Source of the DNA: Cyprinodon diabolis
Lineage: Eukaryota; Chordata; Actinopteri; Cyprinodontiformes; Cyprinodontidae
Length of the DNA: 64,000 nucleotides
Direction: 5' to 3'
NCBI GenBank assembly: GCA_030533445.1
Contig: CM060066.1
Span: 39,313,235 to 39,377,234, forward strand
Positions within the stretch are counted from its first letter, which is position 1. Each line of letters opens with the position of its first letter. A program made the translations under genes and the position numbers. The notes under the pieces are model-generated. The model had not been told where the DNA came from and made no database searches. It worked only from the letters and a program-made list of their open reading frames with translations. This document shows positions 34,987-47,288 of the stretch, one piece after another.

Positions 34987-35505
34987 AATAATAATAATAA
35001 TAATACATTTTATTTAACAGCGCCTTTCTAGACACTCAAGGTCACTTTACACAAATTAAAAAAATCATAGTACAAAAATACAAATACAGGAACATAAAAA
35101 CAATTGTGAGGAGGAACAAGTTCAATGTATTTATAGATAAGCAAGCTAGAACAGATGGGTTTTGAGTCCAGTTTTGAATAAGGAGAGATAGTCAATACTG
35201 GGGAGGTCAGGAGGGAGGGAGTTCCACAGCTGGGGAGCAGAGCGGCTGAAGGGCGGCTGAAGGCTCTTGTACCCATAGTGACAAGTCGAGCTGGGGGTAC
35301 AGTGAGGTGGATAGAGGAGGAGGATCTAAGGGAGCGGGAGGAGGTGGTGATGTGAAGGAGGTCTGACAGATATGGAGGAGCAAGATTATGAAAGGCGCTT
35401 TGAAAGTATAAAGAAGGATTTTGAATTGTATTCTAAATTGAACTGAGAGCCAATGGAGTTCCTGAAGGACAGGGGTGATATGATGAAAAGAGGGGTTTCT
35501 GGTGA
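34987..35505 (-). repeat. interspersed repeat, probable retroelement 3' region
   Basis: Begins after (ATA)n with TTTATTTAACAGCGCCTTTC and TAGACACTCAAGGTCACTTT, and includes GGGAGTTCCACAGCTGGGG and GGTGATATGATGAAAAGAGG. I recognise these phrases as a high-copy teleost repeat, with the AT-rich start as its 3' end. The family was not identified. Confidence 0.5.
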
Positions 35506-35509
35506 TTTA

Positions 35510-37505
35510 TTTAGTTGTTTGTATTTTAAATGGGGTTTTTAGCATAATACAGTATGTAAATGGACAGAACTACATGAACATTCTCCCTAATGTTTTTGTC
35601 ACACTGATTGTCAGGTGGGTATGGTTCATAAATGGTACTGTCTGCATGCATATAAACACATCTCCTGTAAACTCTCTCTACCTAAATCCATTCGGAGGAC
35701 TTGCAGGAACATGTCTCATGCAAAAACATATCCTGGTTTCTGAAGGATGTGTAATTATTATGTCTAATTATCTGATAATTCTCTGACATTCATGTGAAAA
35801 CTGCTGTAATGATGGCATGCAAAGCCATGTTTGTGAATGCAAAGCCACGTCTGACAACCACAACCAGGGTGTTTGTGGTTTAGCATTAGTGCCTAAGAAC
35901 ACTAATGCTATAAACAAATGTTTAAATGTTTAAATCATAATATTTTTCTAAATCAAGAGTTAGTGCTGAAGGTCAAATGCAACAGTTTGTAATGAATAAA
36001 GAACCTGTACTTTCCTTCTAATATTGCAACTAGTGAATCAACCATTAATAATGCAGGGATATGAACATTTAAAAATATATGTGGGGAATTTGGCTTACCA
36101 AAGTTAAACTCAGCTTCAAAATGTGTAGAAAGAGAATTTGATCACTTTGAATTGAGTATGCGTGATGATGCCAGAAATGCTGTGTATTTTGTAACAGAAG
36201 ATCATCAATATTCATACATTTCACATAATCACTCGAATTTACACAAAATTGCCCAAGCAATTTCAATAAAGTGGCAGACAGATGCACATCTCTGTTAGGT
36301 TATTAAATTTTTTTGGCACCAAAGTAACTAATATTATTATTATGTAAATTACCTAATGATGATGTACTGACATATCTTTTATATATGCATGTATGTTCAT
36401 GCGCGTTTACTTTAAGTATAAACCTTTGGACCCTTTTTTTAATGGAAATGGGTTTTATATTTTATTCATCACACTATTTTCACTCTATCTGCAAAGATCT
36501 AAGGGTTACATTTCTTACATCCAAAGAAACTGATATTTACTAAGAGCACCTACTCACACCTTTTTAAAACATGTGAAACATAAAAAGGAAACACCAATTC
36601 TTCTTTGTGTTTGTATCTCGACAATAAAGAATACATGACACACAGAGATACACCCTCTATAAACAGTATGACAGACTTGTGTCTGCTACTGTGGGTCATC
36701 TAATCCCACTAAAGTGACCCCTGGCCCATTAATCTCAAAGAAAGCTTTGACAAAATAAAAACAACCATTTGGTTTAGACTGAAATAGAATACTGATTAGG
36801 GCAGAGTTGCTATCAGCATTTAGAAGTGACTCATCCAGGCTTTGTTGTATTTATTTAGGAGGTACTGAAAGCAGGATCACTGTTATGTTACGGATTGGAG
36901 GAAATTCTGCAGTTCATGGTCAACTAGAGTATAAACTATAGAAAAAAAGATGTTTTCAAAATAATCCGAATCCACTTCTTTGTTCAAATCACATAATAGT
37001 ATAACTCACCTTAGCAGGATTCAGTTATAAGACAACATCCTTGAGTCTACATGATTAGTCTTTCAATAAGCTCCCAAACCAAAGAGAGGCAACATGTAAA
37101 AGCAGTGTCACTAAAAAAATAAAAATTCAAGAATAAGTAATGGGCAAGAAATGGTGAAAAAGCAACTGATTTCTGAATGGAAAGACATGCTGACTGACCA
37201 AAGTCAAACCCACTTTGGAATACTTTTTAATTCGTATTTGTTAGACACACCACAGGTGGAGGTAAAAGGTGAATAAGTATGTCTAAAAATAATTGCGCAT
37301 ATTTTCTCCAAGCAGCATCAGAAACTAAAATGGTTATATTTATTAATAAAAAAAATTGTGCAATAAATGTTGTGTCTGCATGAACCAGAATTTATGTTTT
37401 ATTATTCTTTCAATTTAAATTATGATTATTTAGCCATCTTATTATTTTTGCTTTTCTTTCTACCTCAATCTTAATCATGTCATGAAAACTCAAGAGAATA
37501 AAACA
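35510..37505. other. intergenic, nothing recognised
   Basis: AT-rich interval with no supported coding or repeat features. Confidence 0.45.
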
Positions 37506-37509
37506 TCAA

Positions 37510-39115
37510 AGTCTCAGTGCTGCCTTTGATACAGTCGATCAGAATATTATTTTGGAACGACTTGGATATTTTGTAGGAATTAAAGAAACCATGCTAGACT
37601 GGTTTAGATCTTGTTTATCTGACAGATTTCAGTTTGTTTACATTAATGGTAAATCTTCTTCATGCTTCAGGGTTACTAGGGTTACTAGGGGCAATGCTCT
37701 ATATTATATATATAGTATGCTCCCAATTGATATAATTATTAGACAGCATGGGATTAATTCCAGATGAAATTAACCCATTACATTGACAACATGCATGTCT
37801 TAAAGACATAAAAACCTGGATGACTCTTGACTGTCTGCTCCTGAATTCAGACAAAACAGAAATTATAATCTTTGGACCACAGTCTTAGAATAAGTAGCTG
37901 ATTAGTCCTTACCTTCATCTGGATGGGATTAAATTGAATTAAGTATCAAATCATTATTATTATTTTGATCAGGACCATTCATTGCAAAAAATGTTTAGAA
38001 GTTTTTTCTTTCATCCCTGGAATATTGCAAAAATTAGAAAGAGGTGATGCTGAGAATCTAGTCCATGCATTTGTTACTTCAAGGCTGAACTGTTATAATT
38101 CTTTACTATCAGGGAGTCCACAAAATGTAGTTAAAAGCCTTCAGCTGACCCAAAATGCTGCAGCAAGAGTTCTGATGAAAATTAAAAAGAGAGATCATAC
38201 TTTATTTCTCCTCTCCCAACTACTCTTTGTTTGCTTCCAGTTCTCACATATAAAGCTTTAAATGGCCAAGCTCTGTGTTGTATCAGAAATCTGATGGTAC
38301 CTTATGTTCCTAACATAGCACGTTGTTCTCAAGCTGTAGGTTTATTAGTGGTTCCTAGAATTCTAAAACAAGAATGGGAGACAGATTATCAGGCTCCTCT
38401 TCTGTGGAGCCAACTATCAGTTTTTGTCTACATTTAAGGGAAGGCCTTAGGCTTTCCCTTTTGAAAAAGTTTGTACAGTAGTTAGAGTGGCTCAGGTTAT
38501 CTCAGTTATCTCTATAGTTATTCTGCTATAGGCTTAGACTGCTAGAGGACATAGTGAGCCCTTTTCATTATTGTCCTTCATTCTGTCTCCTGTTAGGCTG
38601 TGACACCATCCTGGAGAGGAATATCAGCTGTGCTGTTGCCATCAACACCTTGTTTATAGATATTGGAGCTTGGACTGTTTTTCAGTGTAGTCCTGTTTCT
38701 CTTAGTGTGACTAACTGTATGTGCTCTCTTTCCTCCTCTGACATGGGAGCTGCCTCACGCTTGTCTGCCTGGCTGTCTGTTTCCAGGATGGGGCCACAAT
38801 AACTGTGGAGCTGGTTGTTCCACAGGTATCTCTGCTTCTTTCTTCTCCATGAACCCCAGTCAGCCTCTGCAGATGACTGCTCACACTAAGCATGATCGTA
38901 CTGGAGGTTTTGTCCTGTTAAAGGGAACTTTTTCTCTCCACTGTCGCTACAAGTATGCTTGTTGAGATGGAATTGCTTTCGAGTCAATGGGTCAATTTAA
39001 TCAGCTGGTGTTCCTTAGATATGAAATTTGTAACCAATCTGATTGTATGATCTGGTTGATTTGTCTCTAGAAAGAAACTTGAAATGAAACTGAATTGAAT
39101 TTAATTAAAACATCG
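37510..39115 (+). mobile_element. L2-like LINE fragment with 3' tail
   Basis: The decayed reverse transcriptase reads SAAFDTVDQNIILERLGYF, then LDWFRSCLSDRFQFVYINGKS and, in later frames, VTSRLNCYNSLLSG, LQLTQNAAARVL and YQAPLLWSQL. These are the conserved C-terminal blocks of L2-like elements. Frames change several times and stops are present. The 3' UTR includes CTCCACTGTCGCTACAAG and GCTTTCGAGTCAATGGG and ends in a GAATTGAATTTAATT tail. The 5' part, including the YADD region, is deleted. Confidence 0.8.
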
Positions 39116-39119
39116 CTTT

Positions 39120-42100
39120 GGCAGAAGCCATGAGTTTATGTCGCTGACCCTTTGGTTGCAAAGAATGTAGAGTCTCAAATTATGTTGAAGAAAGGGATGT
39201 TGTCGTATAAGAAATAGAAAATGATCTCAGGAACACATCCCTTAACATTGCACATGACATACAATGTATTGAAAGGGTGACAGAAAATATCACATTATAA
39301 TTTCATTTTGTAACAGACACAAATAAATAAAAAAAGTCCCTGAATTAAAGGCCAGTCTGGACCAAAAAATATAGAAAGACTTTCAAAGACATTCAGACAA
39401 TGGATTTGCAGATTCAGACCCTCTTGCATCAAATAAGTCCTCAAAAATCCTCTTTGCCCTGTGGTGACTGCATACTATCAGAAAACCTTTTCTAAATGCA
39501 GACATGTGTTTCATCTGGTTAAACCAAGATGGAGTATTCAGCTAAGCACTAATAGATTCATATTGAAGGCAGAAAACACAGACATATGTCCATTAAAGTT
39601 GTTTCAAGTGTGAAAAAAGGTCATGTTGTTTGAAGTATAGTATATTTAGCTTTGATAAAAAGTTAAGCAAGAAGATTTTTTTTAACTGAAAATTCAAATC
39701 CACTATTGACTTCTTAAAAAATCATCAGGATTTAAGCTAATTGTATTCCTAGAAAGCTTCTAAATAATGTTTTAAAAGTGCCATTTTTAAAGGCAAAATC
39801 AAATAAAAATACTTGTATGAATTGCAGTCTTTCCATGTTCAACAGGAAGCTAATTGTGTAATCAAATATATTCTATGCAATTTTCATAGACCGTGTTCAA
39901 ATAATGTTGCAGTTAGAACATGTCCTCTGCCAACAATTCATTGATTTTTAGCTGGCAGTCTGTTGTTAGTCAATAGTCCTTTTCAACTAGACCACACAAA
40001 CTCCAGTTTAAATAGCTACAAAAAGATGTCCGCACACAATATTCCATTAATAAACATAATTTTTAAAGTAGTTAATAGAATAATTAGTGAATAATTGAGG
40101 TCCAGTACTCTTCCATTAGCAGATAAATTGCGTTCCCTTCATATATTTAGGTTATCACAGCAAATAGCCTTGAGCGCTGACCCGAGTTGTGGGAGGGCAG
40201 AAAAACAGCCCTGAAGTGTGCTAACACAGGGATATCACTGTGTGTGTCACATTTACAGTTCTGATAATTTCACAAGAAGCATGCTCAGGGAAATATGCAG
40301 AAGGGTCATTCCAAGCTGGGGCAGGAATTAGCTTATGAAAATCATATCTTCTCAACACAGGGCACTAAAGCAAAGCAATGGCTGGGCAAGAAGCCAACAC
40401 TGTTTCAAAAGGACTAGAAGCAAAAGCTACATTTTGTTTGCGTTAGATAAAAATAAATTGTGGATCCTATGATTTACTTAATTCTGGTTTGTCTTGCAGC
40501 ACTAATTATTTTATCATCGTATCTACAATACTTACTAAAGTGCAAGTAAGGTAAGGTGATTACTATCACCTTTCTGAATATACTATGAAACATCGGGATA
40601 CATTATTATTGTACATCCCTTGTTCTAAAGAAGTATGTTAAATCCTACTGCTAAACTGTTCCTACCGTTAATCCACAAGAGTAGACATTCAGATATCTCC
40701 CTGTCCAAAACATTTGAATGAAAATGCTGAATTGCCTCCTCAGTTTTAGTCAAGTTCTCAAAAGTCATGCAAAGGACCTTATTATTTATTCAGGTGTATT
40801 GAATCAGGGAGACATCTAAAAGGTGCAGGACATCAACCCACCAGGAATAGATTCTTACATCAGTCAACAGAGTAACTGAGCTGTGAGACTTAGACACTGC
40901 TCACATTAGAGCAATCAATAAGAAAAGCTGTGACATATTACCTGGTGCTTTAAATCCTCTTTTATTATCAAGCTAGTTTTAATCAGTGAATCAATAGCTT
41001 GATGTATCCGGTGGAGTGTCTTCAATAGATACTGTATTTCTCTCTGGACTGTAACCGAGCCATTTCATGAAATCAAATCACCATAATCTAAACCATTCCA
41101 TCTGGTTTGGAAGCAGATTTTTATTTCTAGATTTTCTTGGTTCTTCTTGTAAAATCTGATGACTATATCTGATTTATTTCAGCCTCTAACAGGTTTTCTT
41201 TATTGACATTTATCCTAAATCCATCCGTCTCATCATCAACTGTAATAAATTTGCTGACTCTGCTGAGAAAGAACATTACTATAGCATAATGCTGTCACCA
41301 CCGTCTTTCCATATTTTCACAACTCTGCTTAAAAGCCATAATTAAAAGGGAGACACAAAGTATGTAAGAAGTTTCAAATATAAATAAACTGAATTCATAC
41401 TAAGGATAAAACTAAAACTGTCAATATGAAGTGAGGAGGTCAGTGAAATCATTGGTGTACGGTGACCTTATAGGTGGATGTAGAGTATGTGGAAGAGTTG
41501 CAATATGCTTACAACCATGAAGCATCAGCTTGCTTGAGCCTAAGAGCAGAGACAGATCCTTGGCTCACAGCATTTAAAAAACCTGAGGACCTTACCTGCT
41601 ACTCAGGTGTCTGTGTTGCAATAAAGGTAAGCGCCTAACTAAACCACAAGGGGTCATAACACTATCTATGATAAAAATAAGCAAACACATTTAGTGGTTT
41701 GTCAACATAAAGCAAACTTTATGTTTGTAAATGTTTACAGTGTCTAAAAAGCCTGAGGGATACTTTGAAAAGTAGAAAGTTGTTTAGCTAATCTGTGGAT
41801 ATAATTAAAACGCTAAGCTGTTGAATTAAAACAAGCCATTCTGTGAGCAAGTCATTACTTATTACTATGTCTTTTTTTATAACCTGTGGATTAGTGCTCA
41901 CTATTTCACTATCTGTTTCTGACTCTCTCTCTTGCTCTATTTTTATTGCTTTTTGCCCATAATTGTCCTCCATCTCTTGTTTGATCTATCGCTGATATTC
42001 GTCTCCACACACTACACAGTTTCTCTTATTGCAATACTAGCCAAACATTTTATCAGAAAATATTAAAACCTCTAAACTTTAACAACAACGTTGTCCTAGT

Positions 42101-43435
42101 TTAAATGTTTTCTCTTAGCAGTGCACAAGATTGTAGAAAAAAATATTCTCTGCCATTGATCAATTTAACCGAACTGTTACAGGCTTTCTGTTTTTAAGCT
42201 TAACTACTGTAACTGTACCATACAGAGGATATCTTCTTAAATAAGCAAACAGAAGGTGATGCATAATTGTGTTAAAAAAAAATCAGCTGCATTGATGCTA
42301 CCAAATTCCTTTTTTTGTCAACAAAATGTAGCTATACTGATTTATGGTTTCCATGCCTAGCTATCAGTTTATATTGGTAGCCAGGTCTTGGTGAGTTACA
42401 GCTGTTCAATACTCTCTCCACTTGTGGATCTTATCATCAAGAGCTGAATTCTAACTTGATATGTGACATTCATCCCTGTCATTAAGTCACAACTTCAAAA
42501 AGATAAGAAGAAAGAAAGAAGATAAGAGCAGAGAGAAGAAAGAAAAAGTGCTTAACACAAAATGCAAACTTGTTTTAAATGCCTGTGTTCAGCTGTGATG
42601 AGTATTTATTCAAGCCTCACTGCCCTCAACAGAGACTCCAAAGTAAGAAACCTCTTAGATTGCATATTGACTGTGTTTTTAATGAGATTAACTGGTATGC
42701 ATGAGGAACGCATGCTTAAAAAGTCAACAGGTCCAGAATAAAATTCAAAATAACCTTACCGAGGACTGTGGCTTCCATACATAGGGGTCATAGTTTGTGG
42801 TTTTAAGATGAAAAATATGCAAAAGGCCAAAGCATGATTAAATATAAAGGCCTTAGAAAATAGACATATATTTATGCAAACCAGACCTAAAGAGGAACTG
42901 TTGGTGCATTTTCTATTAAAGAGTCTGTCAAGTTAAAATATAGACTCAAGGTTCCTAATGGAGGCTTTTTCATTATATATTCATCTTTCACACTTCAGCA
43001 AAATATACAGCCTGTCAAAAACACCACAGCACACATCCTAGATTTCATATGATTGTTGGTGACTTAATTTCAGCTGAATCTATAACTAATTACACTCATC
43101 TATTCTGCGCGGAATGGCTGATCATTGGCAGTGATTTTTGCTACAATCTTCCAAAAATGAAACTTCAAAGCTGTAATCGTCTTATCAGATTTTTAATAGG
43201 TATCCAAACAAACTGATGATGACTCACACAGCTGTTATTATAACATATATATCATACATACTCCTTTTAATTATCTCAGTTTCACCCAATCTGACATCCT
43301 GACATAATTTCATATTTTTAAATAAGAGATATTATATATTTCTTAAACAAAGATACATTTTTGAATTAATTAATGTTTTTTTTCTATTTTTTATTCCTTA
43401 ATTATCACTACTTAAACCTAAATAAAGGGGAATTT
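39120..43435. other. intergenic, nothing recognised
   Basis: A 4.3-kb AT-rich gene-free stretch. Short open frames only, with no structural repeats or known elements. Candidate regulatory DNA cannot be told from background without conservation data. Confidence 0.45.
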
Positions 43436-43589
43436 AGAGTCCTGGGACGGAGCTAGGTAGAGCTGTGGCCACTCCTTACTGGTGATTTATTGCTCCCATG
43501 TGGAAGTATTTCCCAATTTCCAGAAAAGGGATTTCTCCTCTAAAAAAGTGGGTGGAAGTAGTGATACTCATAGATGCAATATTGTAACA

Positions 43590-43735
43590 GGAATTACTGC
43601 CCCTCGCTCATGGACTGCTGGAGATACTGTAGGCGCCGGCCCTATCGCGACTCTGACAAAGACTAAGATGGATGGATGGATGGATGGATGGATGGATGGA
43701 TGGATGGATGGATGGATGGATGGATGGATGGATAT
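43590..43735 (+). repeat. dispersed repeat ending in an expanded (GGAT)n microsatellite
   Basis: GGACTGCTGGAGATACTGTA then CGCGACTCTGACAAAGACTAAG precedes about 63 bp of GATG repeats (43670-43732). It is a plus-strand relative of the repeat at 9395-9530. The tetranucleotide tail has expanded into a microsatellite and produces the Asp-Gly-Trp-Met open frame. Confidence 0.75.
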
Positions 43736-43739
43736 ACTA

Positions 43740-45425
43740 ACACTAAAGATAACAAGCACAGAATTCATAAACAATTCAGAACTAGTTTATCTCTATTATG
43801 GAGAAAAAAAGTGCCGTGTCTCTTCAAGTAATATAGGAGTAGTCTGTGTATTTAAAGAAAAATAACTGCTTAACCAATTTAATGTGTATATTATGCAGAA
43901 CGCTATATTATTTAATTTAGATTAGATTTTGGATGTATACATCTGAATAGTTTTATTATTAAAGAATGCAAGAAAATCTGATCTGTCTTTAGTAACTTAT
44001 TTATTTTATTTGTGCAAAATAACGCAGATTTGTATATTCAATGTGTTGTAAGTAGAGAAAAAAAACAAAACGTAAGCTGGAGTCACTATCATGAAAAGAT
44101 TTTAAATCCTTTAAGGGTGTGATCTGATTTGTTTAGCCTGGAAATAAATACTCTTAACCTCCACAATTTATTCCAGCCGCTATGTCTACAGATAAAGGAG
44201 CTTTATCTAATGTGAACAGTTGGATGTCTGGAGGGGACTTCAGCCTATTTGTTATGTTTATTCCATCCTCAGGGTGGTGCAGATCTAACACACTTTAAAG
44301 TGGCTTTAAAACTATTTTAGATCCATTCCTAAAATAAGAAGTCTCAAACTATTGCCTGTGTAAAGTCTTAATATCCCATTCTATAGTGTTGTTACCACTA
44401 ACATCGCTGTATTTCAGTGAAATTTATTTAAATGCTCCAATGCATGGTGGTGCATTACTATGCAGAGGAAGAAAAAGAGACACATCTGAGGGTTTTAACA
44501 TGCATTTATTGAACATCATTGTATCAGTACTTTGTAGAAATCTGCAAACTCTACATCGTTGGGAGTATGTCTCTACCAGCTTTTTTAATTTAGAGGCAAA
44601 TCTTTACCCAAATTAAGTCAGATCAATCATAAAGCATTTTGGGAAATTGATTTTCTTGTCACAGAATCTCAATGCAATTTAGGTCTCAACTTAGACTTGA
44701 CCATTGGAAGGTGTTACACAATTCCCTTTCAATTTATTTATTTATTTATTTTTACTATATTGTCAATGTAACTATTTGTTTCGCTTGGCCTGAATTCATA
44801 ATATGATATATTTATAAAATTTTTAGTAAAAGTAATGGTTCATGCTACAATGTTTTTTAGTGTTAAACCAGACTGACTGACTGACTAAGAGATTTAAAGA
44901 CTGATTGCTTAAAGCTCTTATAGTATGTTTAGGAATGTAGTTCTGGAAGAAGGTAAAACTTGGCCAAAATATCAGGTTTTCAGCAGTTATTGAAAGGTTT
45001 CCTTCAGTGTGACTCTGCATTTTGCTCCATCATTTTTTTCTATGAATCTATCCAACCTTACTTTGTTTTATGCTTTTTCAGTTGTAGCAATTCCAGACTG
45101 TTAACTGGTTTGAAGTTCACTATAAATAAAAACATACAATAATTACAGCATGATGATCATACCATTATGTTTTACAATTAACAGGGTATGTTCAGGTTAA
45201 TGTGCACGTCCAATCAAAGTACCTTCTTCAAGATATTTACCTTTTAATACAACTCCAAGCAAGGTTAGATTATCTGAACTGAGCTGTTATATAACTGCAG
45301 CTAAAACGAGAATATTGATAATAATTAAAAGCATTGTGTCACTAATTTAAAAAGCAAAACTCATATGTTATCATTAAACGCTACACATCAATCGAACAGT
45401 GTGTTTTACAGATAATAAACATCTA
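43740..45425. other. intergenic, nothing recognised
   Basis: AT-rich, with small TTTA and ACTG simple repeats (about 44733 and 44871). No gene was supported. Confidence 0.45.
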
Positions 45426-45429
45426 ATCG

Positions 45430-46591
45430 GTGTTTTGGAAATGTGTAATTCTTCAATTCTTCATAGATTCAACAAGGTGCTGGAAGCATTCCTCAGGGAG
45501 TTTGGTCCATATTGACATGATGGCATCACACAATTGCCGCAGATTTGTCGGCTGCACATCCATGATGCGAATCTCCCGTTCCACCACATCCCAAAGATGC
45601 TCTATTGGATTGAGATCTGGTGACTGTGGAGGCCATTTGAGTACAGTGAACTGATTGTCATGTTCAAGAAACCAGTCTGAGATGATTCCAGCTTTATGAC
45701 ATGGCGCATTATCCTGCTGAAAGTAGCCATCAGAAGTTGGGTACATTGTGGTCATAAAGGGATGGACATGGTCAGCAACAATACTCAGGTAGGCTGTGGC
45801 GTTGCAACGATGCTCAATTGGTACCAAGGGGCCCAAAGAGTGCCAAGAAAATATTCCCCACACCATGACACCACCACCACCAGCCTGAACCGTTGATACA
45901 AGGCAGGATGGATCCATGCTTTTTGTAGACGCCAAATTCTGACCCTACCATCCGAATGTCGCAGCAGAAATCGGGACTCATCAGACCAGGCAACGTTTTT
46001 CCAATCTCCTATTGTCCAATTTCGATGAGCTTGTGCAAATTGTAGCCTCAGTTTCCTCTTCTTCGCTGAAAGGAGTGGCACCCGGTGTGGTCTTCTGCTG
46101 CTGTAGCCCATCTGCCTCAAAGTTCGACGTACATTGCGTTCAGAGATGCTCTTCTGCCCACCTTGGTTGTAACGGGTGGTTATTTGAGTCACTGTTGCCC
46201 TTCTATCAGCTCGAACCAGTCTGGCCATTCTCCTCTGACCTCTGGCATCAACAAGGCATTTCCGCCCACAGAACTGCCGCTCACTGGATGTTTTTTTCTT
46301 TTTCGGACCATTCTCTGTAAACCCTAGAGATGGTTGTGCGTGAAAATCCCAGTAGATCAGCAGTTTCTGAAATACTCAGACCAGCCCTTCTGGCACCAAC
46401 AATCATGCCACGTTCAAAGTCACTCAAATCACCTTTCTTCCCCATACTGATGCTCGGTTTGAACTGCAGGAGATTGTCTTGACCATGTCTACATGTCTAA
46501 ATGCACTGAGTTGCCGCCATGTGATTGGCTGCTTAGAAATTAAGTGTTAACGAGCAGTTGGACAGGTGTACCTAATAAAGTGGTGAGTGTA
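45430..46591 (-). mobile_element. Tc1-like transposon, 3'-truncated
   Basis: The right end (5' of the transposase) has the inverted-repeat end TACACTCACCACTTTATTAG (complement, 46591 leftwards) followed by GTACACCTGTC. Most of a Tc1 transposase lies on the minus strand. The low-coordinate end lacks the matching inverted repeat just past the coding end at 45453, so that end is lost. Confidence 0.85.
45453..46445 (-). pseudogene. Tc1-like transposase with two frameshifts
   Basis: The frame begins at ATG 46445-46443 (MGKKGDLSDFERGMIVGARR, a paired-like helix-turn-helix start). It changes frame in a seven-A run (46291-46297 on +), continues as MARLVRADRRATVTQITTRY with VAWSDESRFLL (first Asp), changes frame again near 45915, and ends with GGGGVMVWGIFS, YFQQDNAPCHKA (second Asp) and [19 protein letters not shown] (final acidic residue), with stop at 45453. 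All three DDE residues are present, so apart from the two frame breaks it is close to full length (about 330 codons). The first break being in a homopolymer leaves room for a sequencing error. Confidence 0.85.
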
Positions 46592-46599
46592 GATTAAAC

Positions 46600-47288
46600 T
46601 TAAATGTAAGACTTCTGAAAAACTCCTTTTTTTTCTAGACATATTGAATTATCTGCCTGTGATGTCCAGAAATCTAAAATGGGTCAATGCAATAGAACAT
46701 TTTGAAGAAAATTTTTAGTACAATAAAATGGAATATGTCTCTGAGAACAAACTGTTCATAAACTGTTGTAGAAAAAAAAAATGTCAGCCTGCAAACAGCT
46801 CAATATCCTGTATCTGCAAAAGCTGCTGCCATAATATCATTATGAAAGTTGAGGAAGATAAAGCAACCTCGGTGTGCTGCGACAGATGATACAGTTTGGA
46901 AAGAGAGAACTCATAGTGCTTTTTATTCATGAAGTTTGAAACAGCAGCAACACCTATCGATCAATCTGTTTGATTGCTCAGTGCACTTGCGCCTCACCCC
47001 GCCTGTTGCCGCGGACTGACGGGGGGAGCTGTGCGCTCACACCCATATTCAACAAGCTGATGATCCTCTGGGTAAGGCACAGATTGGAGAGCGGTTCAGG
47101 CTGCAGACAGACATCGGATATGCGGACTCTTTAATTTGCGCGCAATCGCGCAGGAGCGCAAAACTCCCTCTGCCAATTCAGACTTGCGCTTCAACAAGTA
47201 GATTCAAGAACAATATATATATATATAGACAGAAAAAAAAAACATATAAATAATATATTTTCATTGCATTTGGACAAAGCAGAAGAGG
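46600..47288 (+). promoter_or_regulatory. tacr3: tacr3 5' flank and 5' UTR
   Basis: The stretch at about 46975-47165 is distinctly richer in GC and CpG than the surroundings (CGCCTCACCCCGCCTG, GCGCGCAATCGCGCAGG). It lies just upstream of the tacr3 ATG, which fits a promoter/first-exon region. No clear TATA box was chosen; the AT tract at 47213-47226 is a simple repeat. Confidence 0.4.

Noticed and set aside
43482..43865. 127-codon open frame with Met-Asp-Gly-Trp repeats
   Set aside because: Generated by the (GGAT)n microsatellite at the end of a dispersed repeat.
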